Origin: Achatina immaculata
Lineage: Eukaryota > Mollusca > Gastropoda > Stylommatophora > Achatinidae
NCBI GenBank assembly: GCA_009760885.1
Contig: CM019719.1
Coordinates: 23,042,084 to 23,106,083 of the forward strand
Reading direction: 5' to 3'
DNA: 64,000 nt
A model generated the notes under the pieces. It saw only the letters and a program-made list of their open reading frames with translations. It searched no databases and had not been told where the DNA came from. Of this stretch, positions 1 to 11,429 are shown one piece after another. Within the stretch, counting starts at the first letter, position 1; the number at the start of each line of letters is the position of its first letter. Position numbers and translations under genes: made by a program.

Positions 1-260
1 AATATGCTCTTACATGAAGGAAGCCGCGGATCTGTGCAGAGACGTCCGCTTGTCAACAGCGCAAAGTATATGAGGAAAGAGACAATATGTCATTGGCTGG
101 TTACTGTGTTCAGATGCTTTGCTTGTTATTTCTGACACTGCCATTAATCGACCGGACAAGTCGAATAACAGGTTGTTCATTCAGAGTTTCGTCAGATTTC
201 AGTGGCATAAAATATTACTGTCACTTTTCTCAGTTATGAGAAGTCAGATGTAAGGTAAAA
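1..260. other. Unassigned sequence at window start
   Basis: No coding frame, repeat or RNA feature is recognised here. It is single-copy-looking AT-rich DNA running into the first minisatellite. Confidence 0.5.
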
Positions 261-1034
261 AAAATACTAAATTACCGCACAAATACTACAATTAGGGCAC
301 AAACACCAGGGTTGGGATATAAACACTACAATTAGGGCACAAACACCAGGGTTGGGATATAAACACTACAATTAGGGCACAAACACCAGTGTTAGGATAT
401 AAACACTAAAATTATGGCACAAACACCAGGGTTGGGATATAAACACTAAAATTAGGGCACAAACACCAGGGTTGGGATATAAACACTAAAATTAGGGCAC
501 AAACACCAGTGTTAGGATATAAACACTAAAATTAGGGCACAAACACCAGTGCTAGGATATAAACACTAAAATTATGGCACAAACACCAGGTTTGGGATAC
601 AAATACTAAAATTAGGGCACAAACACCAGTGTTGGGATATAAACACTACAACTAGGGCAGAAACACCAGGGTTTGAATATAAACACTACAATTAGGGCAC
701 AAACACGAGGGCTGAGATATAAACACTAAAATTAAAGCAGAAACACTAGGGTTGAGATATAAACACTAAAATTAGGCAATTAGGGCACAAGCACCAGGGT
801 TGATATATAAACACTAAAATTAGGGCACAAACACCAGTGTTGGGATATAAACACTAAAATTAAAGCAGAAACACCAGGGTTTGAATATAAACATTACAAT
901 TAGGGCACAAACACCAGGGTTGGGATATAAACACTAAAATTAGGGCACAAACACCAGTGTTGGGATATAAACACTACAATTAGGGCACAAACACCAGGGC
1001 TGAGATATAAACACTAAAGGTAGGGTATAAATAA
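261..1034. repeat. 40-bp minisatellite, about 19 copies
   Basis: A unit of about 40 bp is tandemly repeated; its core reads attagggcacaaacaccagg followed by gttgggatat. Copies differ by scattered substitutions such as agggtt/agtgtt and attagg/attatg. A short internal duplication of aattagg sits near 770-785. Divergence is higher at both edges. No open frame runs across it, so it is non-coding tandem repeat DNA. Confidence 0.96.
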
Positions 1035-1779
1035 TTTAATAAAGAGGAGAAATAAGAAAAAAAGGCAACAGTTGAAAACTTTTTACTGTCTTCTATTCGT
1101 CAATATTTTCCCTCTTTTCATATCCATATCGTCAGTGTTTGTGAAAATAAATCCTACTTCTGTGCCTGCATCTATCAGTTCTACAATATTCAATTCTTTC
1201 AACGTCCTCAGCAAGACAGCTACAAGTTTCATACTGGCCAAACACTTTTGTGAAACGACAGACGGAGTTTTTCTTTCAAAACAGGCTCTTTTCTTGATAT
1301 TATGAAACACTCAGAACATTTTTTTTTTCAAAACTTGCTTTAGAACACCAATTGTGTACTGGTTAGAAAAAAAGTATACTTCTAATAAGCACATATAAAA
1401 GAAGACAACCCAGTTTATGTTTCACACACATACACAGTCTATTTTAAAACACATTTTGTTGCGGTTATGAGTCGACAGATATAAGCAGAAAATGGAAGCA
1501 AGTATAAATTAAAAATACTAAATAAATGGATAATAAATAATATATTATAGTTTAAACAATTAAAATACTTAATTACAAATCAAGAAATGCACATTACAAT
1601 CGTGATATGTATAGTTTTACATATTTCTTAGCCGAGGTTTCTAATTTGCTTTACCCAGTCAGTTAAGATCCATTATTGTTTGGTTACTAACTTGTTTGTT
1701 TGTGTTCAGTTAATATTCACTGTTGTGATTTTTGTTAACTTGCTTACCTGTGCTTCTCGGTATCAGCTAACATCTATCT
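1035..1779. other. Unassigned AT-rich sequence with one short open frame
   Basis: A minus-strand open frame of 75 codons (1083-1310) has ordinary-looking composition (segments such as LVAVLLRTLKELN) and could be a scrap of a transposon-derived protein. I cannot match it to a family and it has no visible promoter or splice context. The remainder is AT-rich and unassigned. Confidence 0.35.
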
Positions 1780-2222
1780 ATTATGTGGTTCTTGTCTCAG
1801 TTAATATTCACTATTATGTGGTTTCTGTGTCAGCTAATATCCACTACTGTGTGGTTCCTGTGTCAGCTAATATCCACTACTATGTGGTTCCTGTGTCAGC
1901 TAATATCCACTATTATCAGGTTCCTGTGTCAGCTAATATCCACTACTATGTGGTTCCTGTGTCAGCTAATATCCACTACTATGTGGTTCCTGTGCCAGCT
2001 AATATCCACTACTGTGAGGTTCCTGTGTCAGCTAATATCCACTACTATGAGGTTCCTGTGTCAACTAATATCCACTATTATGAGGTTTCTAACTTGTTTA
2101 CATGTGTCACTAAACACCTGTTATTATGAGTTTCATAACTTGTTTACCTGTGTCACCTAATATCCACTATTATGAGTTTCATAACTTGTTTACCCGTGTT
2201 ACTTAATATCCATTATTATGAA
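1780..2222. repeat. 33-bp minisatellite
   Basis: The unit is about 33 bp, with core cctgtgtcagctaatatcca followed by ctactatgtggtt. It is cleanest from about 1795 to 2092 (nine copies) and decays rightward to 2222. Because 33 is divisible by three, two plus-strand frames stay open and would encode 11-residue repeats (PVSANIHYYV type). I read that as a by-product of unit length. Confidence 0.94.
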
Positions 2223-3001
2223 GCTGTTAACCTGCTTGGTTCGTGTTCATCTAAAGTTACAAAAGCGGCCTCTGTAGGTAATCAGTTTTGATTTCAGCGT
2301 TAGGTTTTACTTTTGTGCAAACTGAAAAATCAATTGTCTTTATTATTATTATTATTATAACAGCTTTTGTTACGTGCTTTATAACTGCTGCTGTGGAATG
2401 AGCAAAACACTCCACATCCATTAGTTATACTTATATATGTTGGTATGCAAAGTTTTATTTGTGTTTAACGTTGAAAACTAGTTACAAAAGCACAGAATTA
2501 TACAGAATATACCTGTGCATAAAATAACGGCAGTCTGTTCTAGCTCTTGTTTGATAGCATTAGAAAGAGGACAGCCTCACTTTTCCGGTGATTGTCTTTG
2601 GATTATTTTGGCCTGAGGAGTCACTTATTGTGAGTAATAAAGGTGTTCAGTTCCAACATCTTGCCCCCAAACCTATGTTCAGTACGGGAAATGGTTGGCA
2701 ACTTTCAAAAAAGTCGGCGAGCGTTCTACATTAGACTACCGAAGGTGTGTTACTGGAGGTATTCAAGCGGAACCGAAACAGAAGGGCAGTCAAATGGGAC
2801 CAGCTAGACATATCATTCAGATACTGAACCGGTTGGTGTCACCTGCACTCCGACCAGATAGTCTTCTGTTAAAAGACTTCTTGCTCTGTCTGTCTGTTTG
2901 CCTGTCTGTCTGTCCAGACTGGAACTGACGTGTAAAAATGTCTGTTGCATGTATTTGCATAAATTACATTCCCAGCTCGCGTGCGCGAGATTTAAACTGA
3001 A
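2223..3001. other. Unassigned sequence with short microsatellites
   Basis: Contains a short ATT run at about 2342-2359 and an imperfect TGTC/TCTG run at about 2885-2920. A 77-codon open frame at 2695-2928 resembles nothing I recognise. No gene is supported. Confidence 0.4.
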
Positions 3002-3217
3002 GATTTGTAGATGAATATGTGGACAAGAGTGGAGAGTAAACGTTTTGTAGCTGAATATATAGATAAGAGTGGAGAGTAAACGTTTTGTAGCTGAATATAT
3101 AGATACGAGTGGAGAGTAAACGTTTTATAGTGAATATATAGATAAGAGTGGGGAATAAACGTTTTGTAGTGAATATATAGATAAGAGTGGAGAATAAACG
3201 TTTTGTAGCTGAATATA
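3002..3217. repeat. 40-bp minisatellite, left arm of a split array
   Basis: About five copies of a unit with core gtagctgaatatatagataa followed by gagtggagagtaaacgtttt. The array stops abruptly at 3217, in the middle of gaatata, where a LINE begins. The same unit resumes at 4291, so one array has been split by the insertion. Confidence 0.94.
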
Positions 3218-4290
3218 CACAGAGATTCATTATGGAGAATTTATGTCTATATGGAATACCATCTAAAATTGTCAACATCATTAAGGACTTATACAATGGA
3301 TATGTTTGTGCAGTCAAGACAGAAGAAGGGATGAGTGAATGGTTCCAGATTGAAACAGGCGTGAAACAAGGATGTATACTGTCTCCTTTACTTTTTGGGA
3401 TTACAATAGACTTCATAATGAAAAAATGCTGCACAGGTAACACAGGTATTGACTGGGTACATGGGACCCAGCTAGAAGATCTTGATTTTGCTGATGACAT
3501 AACTCTTATCAGTAATAATGTGAATTCCATGCAAGAAAAAACAGATAGCCTGTGTTCACTGGCTAGCAAAATAGGACTTGAAATTAACAAGGACAAAACA
3601 AAAATAATGAAAATTCCTCTCAATCAAAATGGAAAAATACACATAGAAGGGACAGATATTGAAGAAGTCAATCAATTTGCATACCTTGGCAGCTACATAG
3701 ACCAGGATGGTGACACTAGAAAGGAAGTTAGGATCAGAATTGCAAAAGCAGCATCAATCTTCAAGAATCTTGAGAACATATGGAATTCAAAAGTTATAAG
3801 CACAAAAACCAAGTTAAGACTATTCAATTCAAATGTAATATCCACCCTCATTTATGCATGCGAAAGCTGGAAAACAACTAAAGAAATAGACAAGAAATTA
3901 GACTCTTTTGAAAACAAATGCCTAAGGAAAATACTCGGCATCACGTGGAATGAATTCAAGAACAATGCAGAGATAAGACAGATGACTGAACAACAACCAG
4001 TCTCATGGGTGATCAGGAAAAGGAGATGGACATATGTTGGTCACTTGATGAGAAGAAATGATCAGAGAATCTCAAAACAAGCTATCAAGTGGAACACAAC
4101 AGGCCAAAGAAAAAGAGGCAGACCGCGTGAAACTCTGAAGAGGACATTATTAAGAGAGGCAAAATTAACAGGCATAAAATCCTTTTATGAGGTTGAAAGA
4201 CTTGCCGAAGACAGGAAAAATTGGCGAACTACTTTGCGAGCCCTATGTGACGTCTAACGGCACGGGAAGGATATAAGATATAAGATAAGA
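3218..4290 (+). mobile_element. LINE family A, 5'-truncated copy nested in a minisatellite
   Basis: A non-LTR retrotransposon fragment that starts inside the reverse transcriptase, at codons corresponding to HRDSLWRI in the 62.7-64 kb copy. It ends after the stop codon with a short 3' sequence (acggcacgggaagg) and a simple tail of the atataagatataagata type. Loss of the 5' end and a simple-repeat tail are typical of target-primed reverse transcription. Both flanks are the same 40-bp minisatellite (gctgaatata on each side), so the target duplication cannot be told from the array unit. Clade is not settled; the RT and C-terminal region look RTE-like. Confidence 0.92.
3232..4257 (+). pseudogene. 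Reverse transcriptase C-terminal part, LINE-A
   Basis: The frame covers the later RT motifs: GVKQGCILSPLLFGI (palm/motif B region), the catalytic FADD in LDFADDITL (about 3478-3505), thumb sequence, and a C-terminal tail with GHLMRR and KRKRGRPRETL followed by LAEDRKNWR. It ends at a normal stop at 4257. Compared with the copy at 62.7-64 kb, one T is missing near 3240, which separates HRDSLWRI from the remaining frame. Endonuclease and N-terminal RT are absent, so it cannot be autonomous. The two copies look well over 90% identical by eye, so the insertion is fairly recent. Confidence 0.9.
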
Positions 4291-4535
4291 AGCTGAATAT
4301 ATGGATAAAAGTGGAGAGTAAACATTTTGTAGCTGAATATATGGATAAGAGTAGAGTGCACTTTTTTAAAATGAATATACGGATAAGAGTGGGAAGTAAA
4401 ATAAGTTTTATAATTGAGCATGTGGATAAGAATGGGAGGTAAAGGTTTTACCTGTGAACACGTGGACAGGAATGGAAAGTAATTGTTTTTTCCTTTGTCG
4501 AACACGTGGGTAGCGGAAGGTAAAAGTGTTTTTTA
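4291..4535. repeat. 40-bp minisatellite, right arm of the split array
   Basis: Continues the unit of the left arm (agctgaatatatggataa, then gagtggagagtaaac) for about six copies. These are more diverged than the left-arm copies, especially after 4400, and fade out near 4535. Confidence 0.9.
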
Positions 4536-5102
4536 GAAAGTTTTTACTCACGCCTGTCACGTGCATAAAACACTGGTACATACTAAACTGACCCGGAATT
4601 CTTGCGCGTGCGAATAATAAAAAAATAGTCCATCGCTGAAATAAAAAAAAAACAGACATCAAATTAGTTAAAAATTAAAAGAAAAAGAAAAAAAAATTAC
4701 CTTGCATGCAAAATAAATTTCCAGATAAAACTGGAAATATTATTGGTTATAACTGAGTTTGTACTTAAATTCGTTGTTACTGTTAAATATTTAGAAAATC
4801 TTGACACACATGTCTCAAAAAGTTCGCATAATAATAATAATACATTATGCAACTTGAGCAAGAAAACACTACAGAAATCATTTATAGGTATGGTTAAAAT
4901 CTCTTCTGGGCAAGGATGACTAGTTTAAGCCAGTTTTCACGAAGTTTGTTCAAGTAATTTAACCGCTTAGTCCGAACGAAAATCTGGGATCTGAGATTTA
5001 TATGCACAGACTGTGTGGGTCCTACCTTGCATGCTTGTGTTTGCTGCCATCCGCTATGTAACAGCATATTTTATGGGTTATTTCCCTTGTTTTTCAGACT
5101 TA
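4536..5102. other. Unassigned sequence
   Basis: AT-rich DNA with a short ATA/TAA run near 4830-4845. No coding frame, transposon end or RNA signal is recognised. Confidence 0.4.
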
Positions 5103-5755
5103 GGTCAGTCAGTCAGTCTTTTGCATGTCCGTTGCGGAACTTTGCCTCCCTAACACCTCTCCTGTAGGCCTCTCGGTTGTAAGCAACCTGCTAATGGCCT
5201 GCAGCTGATTTGTCCTTTCGCAGATCATCAACGATGTCTTGCAACCATCTTCGCCTTGGTCTTCCTCTCTTTCTTTTTCCGTTCCTAGACTGTCTTCTCT
5301 AAATTATCATGTCGTTTAATATGTCCAAAATAAGCAAGTTTTTTCTGTTTAATCTTAATTACTTCCCAACCTTCTTCAATATTAATTTCTTGTACTATGG
5401 ATATATTTGTTCTTTTTTTTTTTTGTGTCCCTGATATTTGAAGGACTCTTCTGTAGTATTTACATTTTTACATAAGTGTTTCTCAGCTGTTTTGTTAAGT
5501 GTCCAGGTCTCACAGGCATATGTTGCGATGGGAAAGATGCATGCCCTTAAAAATCTTATTTTTTGTACTTCTGTCTGTTCATCTCCACAGCTTCCTTAGT
5601 TGTTTTATTTATTTATTTTTTTTTTGAAGAACGATAGATGTCCTTTTAATTTCTCTCAGTGTATCTCCTTTGTTAGTTAATAATGATCCAAGATATTCAA
5701 AACTCTCCATCTCTTCCAAATTTTCCTCATATTTCAGCTGCCTTATTCAGACTTA
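5103..5755 (-). mobile_element. RTE (family B) 3' end, decayed copy
   Basis: Reading the minus strand, this matches the C-terminal RT region of the RTE copies at 50.0-50.7 and 56.2-58.5 kb (for example the stretches equivalent to ggtctcacaggcatatgttg and cttgcaaccatcttcgcctt). It has many substitutions, small indels and T-tract expansions, and no open frame survives. Its 3' tail is a CAGT-type tetranucleotide run, unlike the ATTC/TGAA-type tails of the other copies. It is the oldest-looking RTE copy here. Confidence 0.85.
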
Positions 5756-5945
5756 ATGTGCTGTTATTTCTACATGTACAAACTCGCTAAATTCTGTTGT
5801 TTTGTTTCTTAACTTTATTTAAATATGAGATATAATCCCCATCTCTTAGAATGGACCTCTCCCTTTTTCTTGATGGAATTGCCTGGGCATGCCTACTACG
5901 AGCTATGATGTGGGTAGAAGGACTGCTGACAAAGCGTTAGAAGTA

Positions 5946-6370
5946 TTCGGCGTGTCCGTAAATTCATGATGCAGTTTGAAAACTATTAAATGTTACAACT
6001 ATACATGTTATATATTGAAAACATGCACTAAATTAAAGTGTAAATCATAAAGTTTTGTGAAACATCTTTAGCTATTCACAAGATCGAATTTAGCAAGCCA
6101 GAGAACACACACAACCATCTTCTGCGCTGTCTATTGATCATGAATTAAATGGCGTCACACTTTGGGTGAAGTTACGTTATGAATTGCGTCACCGTCACGT
6201 GACTAACTACGTATCTGAAACCAAATGCACAAATTCTGCCCCCCCCCCCCCAAAAAAAAAAAAAAGTTTCAGTTGCTCTTTAATGTAGTGTCGGTAATGT
6301 GGCTTTGCTACGTGTAGTTCTGATGAACTTTGTGAGTTTCAAACCGCACCATGATTTTACGGACGCGCTG
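5946..6370. mobile_element. Mariner-type MITE
   Basis: Terminal inverted repeats of about 32 bp are visible. The left begins gcgtgtccgtaaattcatga (5950). The right end, read on the opposite strand, begins gcgcgtccgtaaaatcatgg (down from 6368), and both continue into tgcrgtttgaaa. TA dinucleotides flank both sides (5944-5945 and 6371-6372), matching Tc1/mariner target choice. The roughly 420-bp interior has no transposase frame, a C/A homopolymer junction near 6239-6265, and the palindrome GTCACGTGAC at 6194-6203. Confidence 0.82.
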
Positions 6371-6372
6371 TA

Positions 6373-7287
6373 AATATAAGTGCCAGAGTGAAAGTGATCA
6401 AATACCTATCAAAATGTCGTAGAAATGAACGAATTAAATAACTTTACTGCGCCTCTAGAAGTCAAGTTGTCCGCTTTTGTTAATTGATTTATGTTCCGTT
6501 AGTTATATTCTAATAGCTGTAAAATCTGTTTATAATTAACGATTATTGCGTAGCCGTTAAAGCATTGTGAAAATGGTCGCATTTGACAAGAACGAACCAG
6601 GAATAATCCAACGATTTATTAAGCCAAGACTAGGCCAGACTAACTTCTGAGTGCTAGTGTCAAGGTTAATACCATTATTTAAGTCATTAAATGTGTTTTA
6701 AGGCCCAGGGCAGAGACACCTTTTTTTATTTTTAGTAAAATTGAAAATGTAAACACACCTTCGTCTTTTTTATTATTAATATTTTTCTCCAGGGAGTTTC
6801 ATAAAAAGTAGACATTTTTCTGGCAAATCTCTAGTTAAATAATTAATTATCATACAATTTCTCAAGTAATTAAATGGGTTCTTGAAAAAAAAACTCGAAG
6901 GCTTGAATATATTTAGTATAACTGGACATAAGGACGCGTCTTGGCTTGTTTGTTTTCATGAGGATGTCTCACAAAATCTGAACATTTTTTTTCTGGCCAT
7001 TGTCCGTTTTGGCTAATACAATGACTCAAGTCTATGAGCACTGGAAAAACCAACAGCTTGGCAGATCTTGTACACCTACGCCTACTCAATGGACAGAGCA
7101 ATATTTAGGGGAAATCTAACTGGAACACTTTTTGGTAGTTTCTGTCACAATATTTGGATACCTTTGTACTGTTTTTTCTTATTCTGATTTTTGCCTGTTT
7201 TGACAAACAGGTCTAGAAGTAGACTTCACAGCGTGGGATTCTCAAGGTTACCTGTGTTTGTTAATAGATTATTTTGTCGTTTTTAAA

Positions 7288-7318
<31 letters not shown>

Positions 7319-7934
7319 ATCACACACATAAACACTATATTCTACTTATAAATTGAGCTGCCTAGATTCTAAGATCTTTTATTAAAGATTTCTTAAACAA
7401 AATTTCTTATTTCTAGTTCTATTTCAAAGTTATCTTTGAGAGGAGGCTAATGGAATAATAAAAAATTAATAATCAGATGCAATTCAGCGCTTGTTATACT
7501 GACCATCATACTGTTCTCTCATCCTGTGTAGTCCTTTTCTTTCTTTCTTGCTTTCTTTCTTTCTTTCTTTCTTTCAAGTCTTCATTCAAGTGACTTTGTG
7601 TTCTCTATTGTCTGATTCACAACACGTCTAAATGAGTTTGTTTGTTTTGTTTTTTTTTCTGCTGGTTTTGCCTAGTTATTGTTACTTACAGACATTCCGG
7701 GCAGTAACTGGTTTGTTTCATCAAAATGTGTAACTTTTTTTTTAATGCTGCAACCAGAATTTCAAACTGCTTGGAAAACATAAGTGAAAAAAATTTTTTG
7801 TTAAAAATGCATAAAAATTGACAGGAAAAGAACTTTTTGTTTATTTTAACAGTGACTGGAAATAGGAAATGAGTGAACTATGTAGTTTTTTTTTCCTTCA
7901 TTTCTTTCATAAAGTCGGGTCAGACGCGGAACCC
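6373..7934. other. Unassigned sequence with small microsatellites
   Basis: Contains a CT/CA dinucleotide stretch at about 7283-7325 and a TTCT run at about 7536-7575, plus several poly-T tracts. No gene or transposon is recognised; a 62-codon minus frame at 6913-7101 has no recognisable content. Confidence 0.4.
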
Positions 7935-8262
7935 ATCCTCACTCTGTAGTTACCCAGCCCTCACTCTGTTGTTACCCAGCCCTCACTCTGTTGTTACCCA
8001 GTCCTCACTCTGTTGTTACCCAGTCCTCACTCTGTTGTTACCCAGTCCTCACTCTGTTGGCCCAGCCCTCACTCTGTTGTTACCCAGTCCTCACTCTGTT
8101 GTTACCCAGCCCTCACTCTGTTGTTACCCAGTCCTCACTCTGTTGTTACCCAGTCCTCACTCTGTTGGCCCAGCCCTCACTCTGTTGTTACCCAGCCCTC
8201 ACTCTGGTGTTACCCAGCCCTCACTCTGTTGTTACCCAGCCTCACTCTGTTGGCCCAGGCAC
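7935..8262. repeat. 22-bp minisatellite with shortened units
   Basis: The unit is ctcactctgttgttacccag plus tc or cc, about 15 copies. A shortened 19-bp variant (ctgttggcccagc) appears near 8057, 8165 and 8248. The first two are about 107 bp apart, equal to four full units plus one short unit, suggesting amplification of a higher-order block. Overlapping open frames in all plus phases arise from the 22-bp period and are not genes. Confidence 0.95.
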
Positions 8263-9516
8263 AGGCAAGCGACATTAACCTGGGTCAGCAACCTTACTCA
8301 TCCAGCGTGCGCGTCACGATCTTACCTTTTGACCTCGCTGACAGAAGCCGCGGCAGAGGCGGTGGTAGGGGGACAATGAGCACGGCCGGACAATGGAGCC
8401 GTGAGCACGTGACCGGAATAGCTTCCGGGGGGGGGGGGGGAGGGGTTGTGAGCCGCTGGCAAAAACACGCTTCCAAATAATGTACTCAGAAACAGCTTTA
8501 AATACCCATTTGTGGCTGCTGCCTTTGTCATGGATTAAGTACACTCCAGCTGCCGGAGGCAAATTTTCCTGATAAAAAGTCATTATCTGATGGCATGCAT
8601 ACTCTTCTTTCTAGAAAAACCACCCTGCCCATCCCCTCCCCCTTTCCCCATTCATTTCTCTCTTATCTCCTTTACCAAACTCAAACACAGCATGTATAGA
8701 GAAACGCTGAATATAATGACATTATCATATATATATATATATATAATATATTCTCCAAAGTTGAAAGAAAACCCAAAAATAGAGACCAAATGATTCAGGC
8801 TAAACCGGAGCAATCTGGCAGCTCAGACAAGGAATATCTCAGAGACAACTTCATGTACAAGACAAGCAGAGCGATCACTCTTGGGAAAAGGAAATACAAT
8901 TGACAAAACATACTTTAGTGAATATACAAAGTTGAAATAGCAATATTTTATATTGTAATAAACGCCAAAAGGCAAAGGCAGTTCTTAATGACATGAACAA
9001 GATACTAATAAACAAGAGAATGTCCCTATAAAGAATTCACTACTGCTGTTTGGTTGTGAAACTTGGACAGTTAAATAAATAGATGATAAAGAAATTGGAA
9101 GCAACATAGATGTGGCCTTGGGGAAGAGATGAAACAAGTACTCTGGTCAGCCAGAAAAATAAATGAAGAGGTTATCAGAGAAGTGTCAGAGAAGAAAGAA
9201 GAGAACTTGGTAAAGATGGAGAGAAACAGAAAGACGAGTGAACATGTCTCAGCCAACTGTCCACGTGGCATGAAGAGAGAAAACCATTTCAACTGATCGG
9301 AAACACAAATTAAAGTGCACGACTGGAAAGCGTGATCGCCAACGCTATCCTGCAGGGGGGCGTAATGCAATTTAATATAATAAACGGCAGTATCGAGCTA
9401 CTGTACACCTTAAGCAAGGTTAATTATTCTGTTTAAAAGTGTACCCTCACAAAGACCAGGACTGACATCCAAGGAAAAGAAGAAGAAGAAGTAGAGGAGG
9501 AAGAGAAGAAGAACAC
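8263..9516. other. Unassigned sequence; GC-rich start, (AT)n and (GAA)n
   Basis: 8280-8430 is CpG-rich and holds an E-box core CACGTG (about 8406-8411), followed by a G-run near 8427-8445. An AT dinucleotide run lies at about 8728-8748, and a purine GAA/GAG-rich run at about 9475-9515 directly precedes a dispersed repeat. No coding content is recognised. Confidence 0.4.
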
Positions 9517-9870
9517 TGGAACTGCGGGCTGATGTTCTTTGCAGCCGATGCTGTGAAGATGTTGAGGCACAGCATCGTGTCGGACTCGGAGCGGGTTATG
9601 GCCGCTATTATTATTATTATTATTATTTTAATCCCCAAAAGTACAGCTAATAAACAAGGGGAGTGTAATAATTCTTTAGCAAAGTCCACCGCAGCGGGGA
9701 CTACAGCGATCCCTGTCGCGTTGAGCCAGGCTGGACCTGTTACTAGGGGTACTAACGGAGAGATGAGACAGGGTCTTGGTCAGCTATGGTTCGCCAACCC
9801 TGACCTTAACATATCAGCCACGGAGCGCTGATTACCAGGTGAGACAGCGCCTTCCACTTTTCCATCTTCA
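9517..9870 (+). repeat. Dispersed repeat family X, longest plus copy
   Basis: This stretch matches a minus-strand copy at 12085-12395. Shared segments include ttctttgcagccgatgct, gatgttgaggcacagcatcg, gtacagctaa and cctgttactaggggtac...gagacagggtcttggtca. An ATT microsatellite at about 9605-9629 sits inside it. No terminal inverted repeats or LINE-type protein are seen. It could be a SINE-like or non-autonomous element; class unknown. Confidence 0.75.
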
Positions 9871-10574
9871 CAGAATTTTGTTTATCATTTCCTTATATTT
9901 GATTCAGTTGCTATGAGTTGTATTTTTTTGCTGAAAACTTCATTTTGCTTTGTAAAAGTGCATGATCACCTAATGTACTACCTCTCAAAATTGAGTCATT
10001 GTTGTTTACCCGTTTACTGCTGTAGACAAAAATATTGGAAAACACTAGACAATGGATTTTTTTTTTTTTTTAGTAACAGTGAATGCTAAAGAATGTTGTA
10101 CTCTTAAGATAAAAGCAGCGAAAACTTTAACTCCTGTTTTAGAAATAATGTACCAAAAATTGGAAAGTGTGTCAAGGCTTTGCGCTGAAAAGCCTCTAGA
10201 CATCTGTTCGTTGTAAACAAACAAGACGCTGACCTTCGCCCTTAACGGCGCGCGCATCTTCGACAATGTAAACAAGATTCTCAATAATCTTCTCTCATAA
10301 ATAAGTGCATAGAAAGCATCATATATAGCTCCATGTAATATAATACATGTCTCATTTTTTGTACCTAGATACATCTTACAAATCTATAGTTTAAATTACC
10401 ATGTTCTAGGATTATTTGGGATACAGAAACAGAGTAGAAATATCCCGGATAATGTGAGTGAGAAAAGCCTTTGGTGTCTTATAGCTCTGATATCTCATCT
10501 TTACTGGCTAAAAGTTTTGATCGATGGCGTTTAGACCAGTGCTTCTCAAACAGTGTAGTGCAAAAATATCCTTA

Positions 10575-10613
<39 letters not shown>

Positions 10614-10689
10614 GCTGTTATAGGCAGGAGTGGAGCTGACCAGGAACTTCGGGTATCTGTTAAGTGCAGACGTCTCCGATAACGTCACA
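9871..10689. other. Unassigned sequence with (AT)n
   Basis: Includes a poly-T near 10058-10072, a hAT-end-like string (cagtgcttctcaaac) near 10535-10550, and an AT run at about 10578-10611. No gene is recognised. Confidence 0.4.
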
Positions 10690-11425
10690 CAAACAAAAGT
10701 TCAGATTCCAGTTTTCTTGAGGCTAAATACTTGTTGGACAAATCTTTGGCGGTTTAGAATCTGAAACTTCTGGTTTTGAGGACAAATATTTGGTGGACAA
10801 GTCTTTGGCCCTCTAGAATCTGAAACTCACAATAATTAGTGTATAGGCATACAACTATACACAAAGCACTGCAGTAAAGCTGTGATACCAAAAATGTATA
10901 AACTAGGGGGGAGGAAAAGTAGGAAAAACGTTATTATTTAACGATAACACACTGAATAATAAAGCTGCTCCTACTTTTTTCCTAGTGTATACATTTTAGA
11001 ATCTGAAACTACTCATTCTGAGGACAAATATTTGTTGAGCAAATCTTTGGCATTCTAGAATCTGAAACTACTCATTCTGTAGACAAATATTTTTTTGACA
11101 GATCTTTAGTGCTCTACAATCTGAAACTACTCATTCTGGGGACACATTTTTTGGACAAATCTTTGGTACTCTAGAATCTGAAACTACTCATTCTGGGCAC
11201 AAATATTTTTGGACAAATCTTTGGTGCTCTAGAATCTGAAACTTCTGGTTCTGAGGCTAAATATTTGTTGAAGAAATCTTTGGCGCTCCAAAATATTGAA
11301 CGTCTGATTTTGAGGCGAAATATTTGTTGGACAAATCTTTGGTGCTTTAGAATCTGAAACTTCTGATTTTGAGGCCAAATATTTATTGGACAAATCTTAG
11401 TTGCTCTGAAATATTAAACTTCTGA
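10690..11425. repeat. About 57-60-bp minisatellite, interrupted
   Basis: The unit includes ctagaatctgaaactactca followed by ttctgaggacaaatatttgt and tggacaaatctttgg. About ten diverged copies are present. The array is interrupted at about 10828-10996 by unrelated sequence with inverted repeats; the string tagaatctgaaact occurs on both sides of that insert. Confidence 0.88.
10891..10997. mobile_element. Possible small MITE/hairpin inserted in the array
   Basis: The left end reads aaaatgtataaactagg. The right end on the opposite strand reads aaaatgtatacactagg, giving arms of about 17 bp with one mismatch, followed by further similarity (gtagga). It lies within the foreign segment interrupting the ~58-bp array. 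No target duplication distinct from the array unit can be defined, so it could be a chance hairpin. Confidence 0.5.
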
Positions 11426-11429
11426 CTTC

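Noticed and set aside
1083..1310. 75-codon minus frame as a host or transposon gene
   Set aside because: Composition is protein-like but I cannot assign a family or find supporting signals; left as unassigned.
2964..3623. 219-codon minus-strand frame
   Set aside because: Antisense to LINE-A and the 40-bp array; no independent content.
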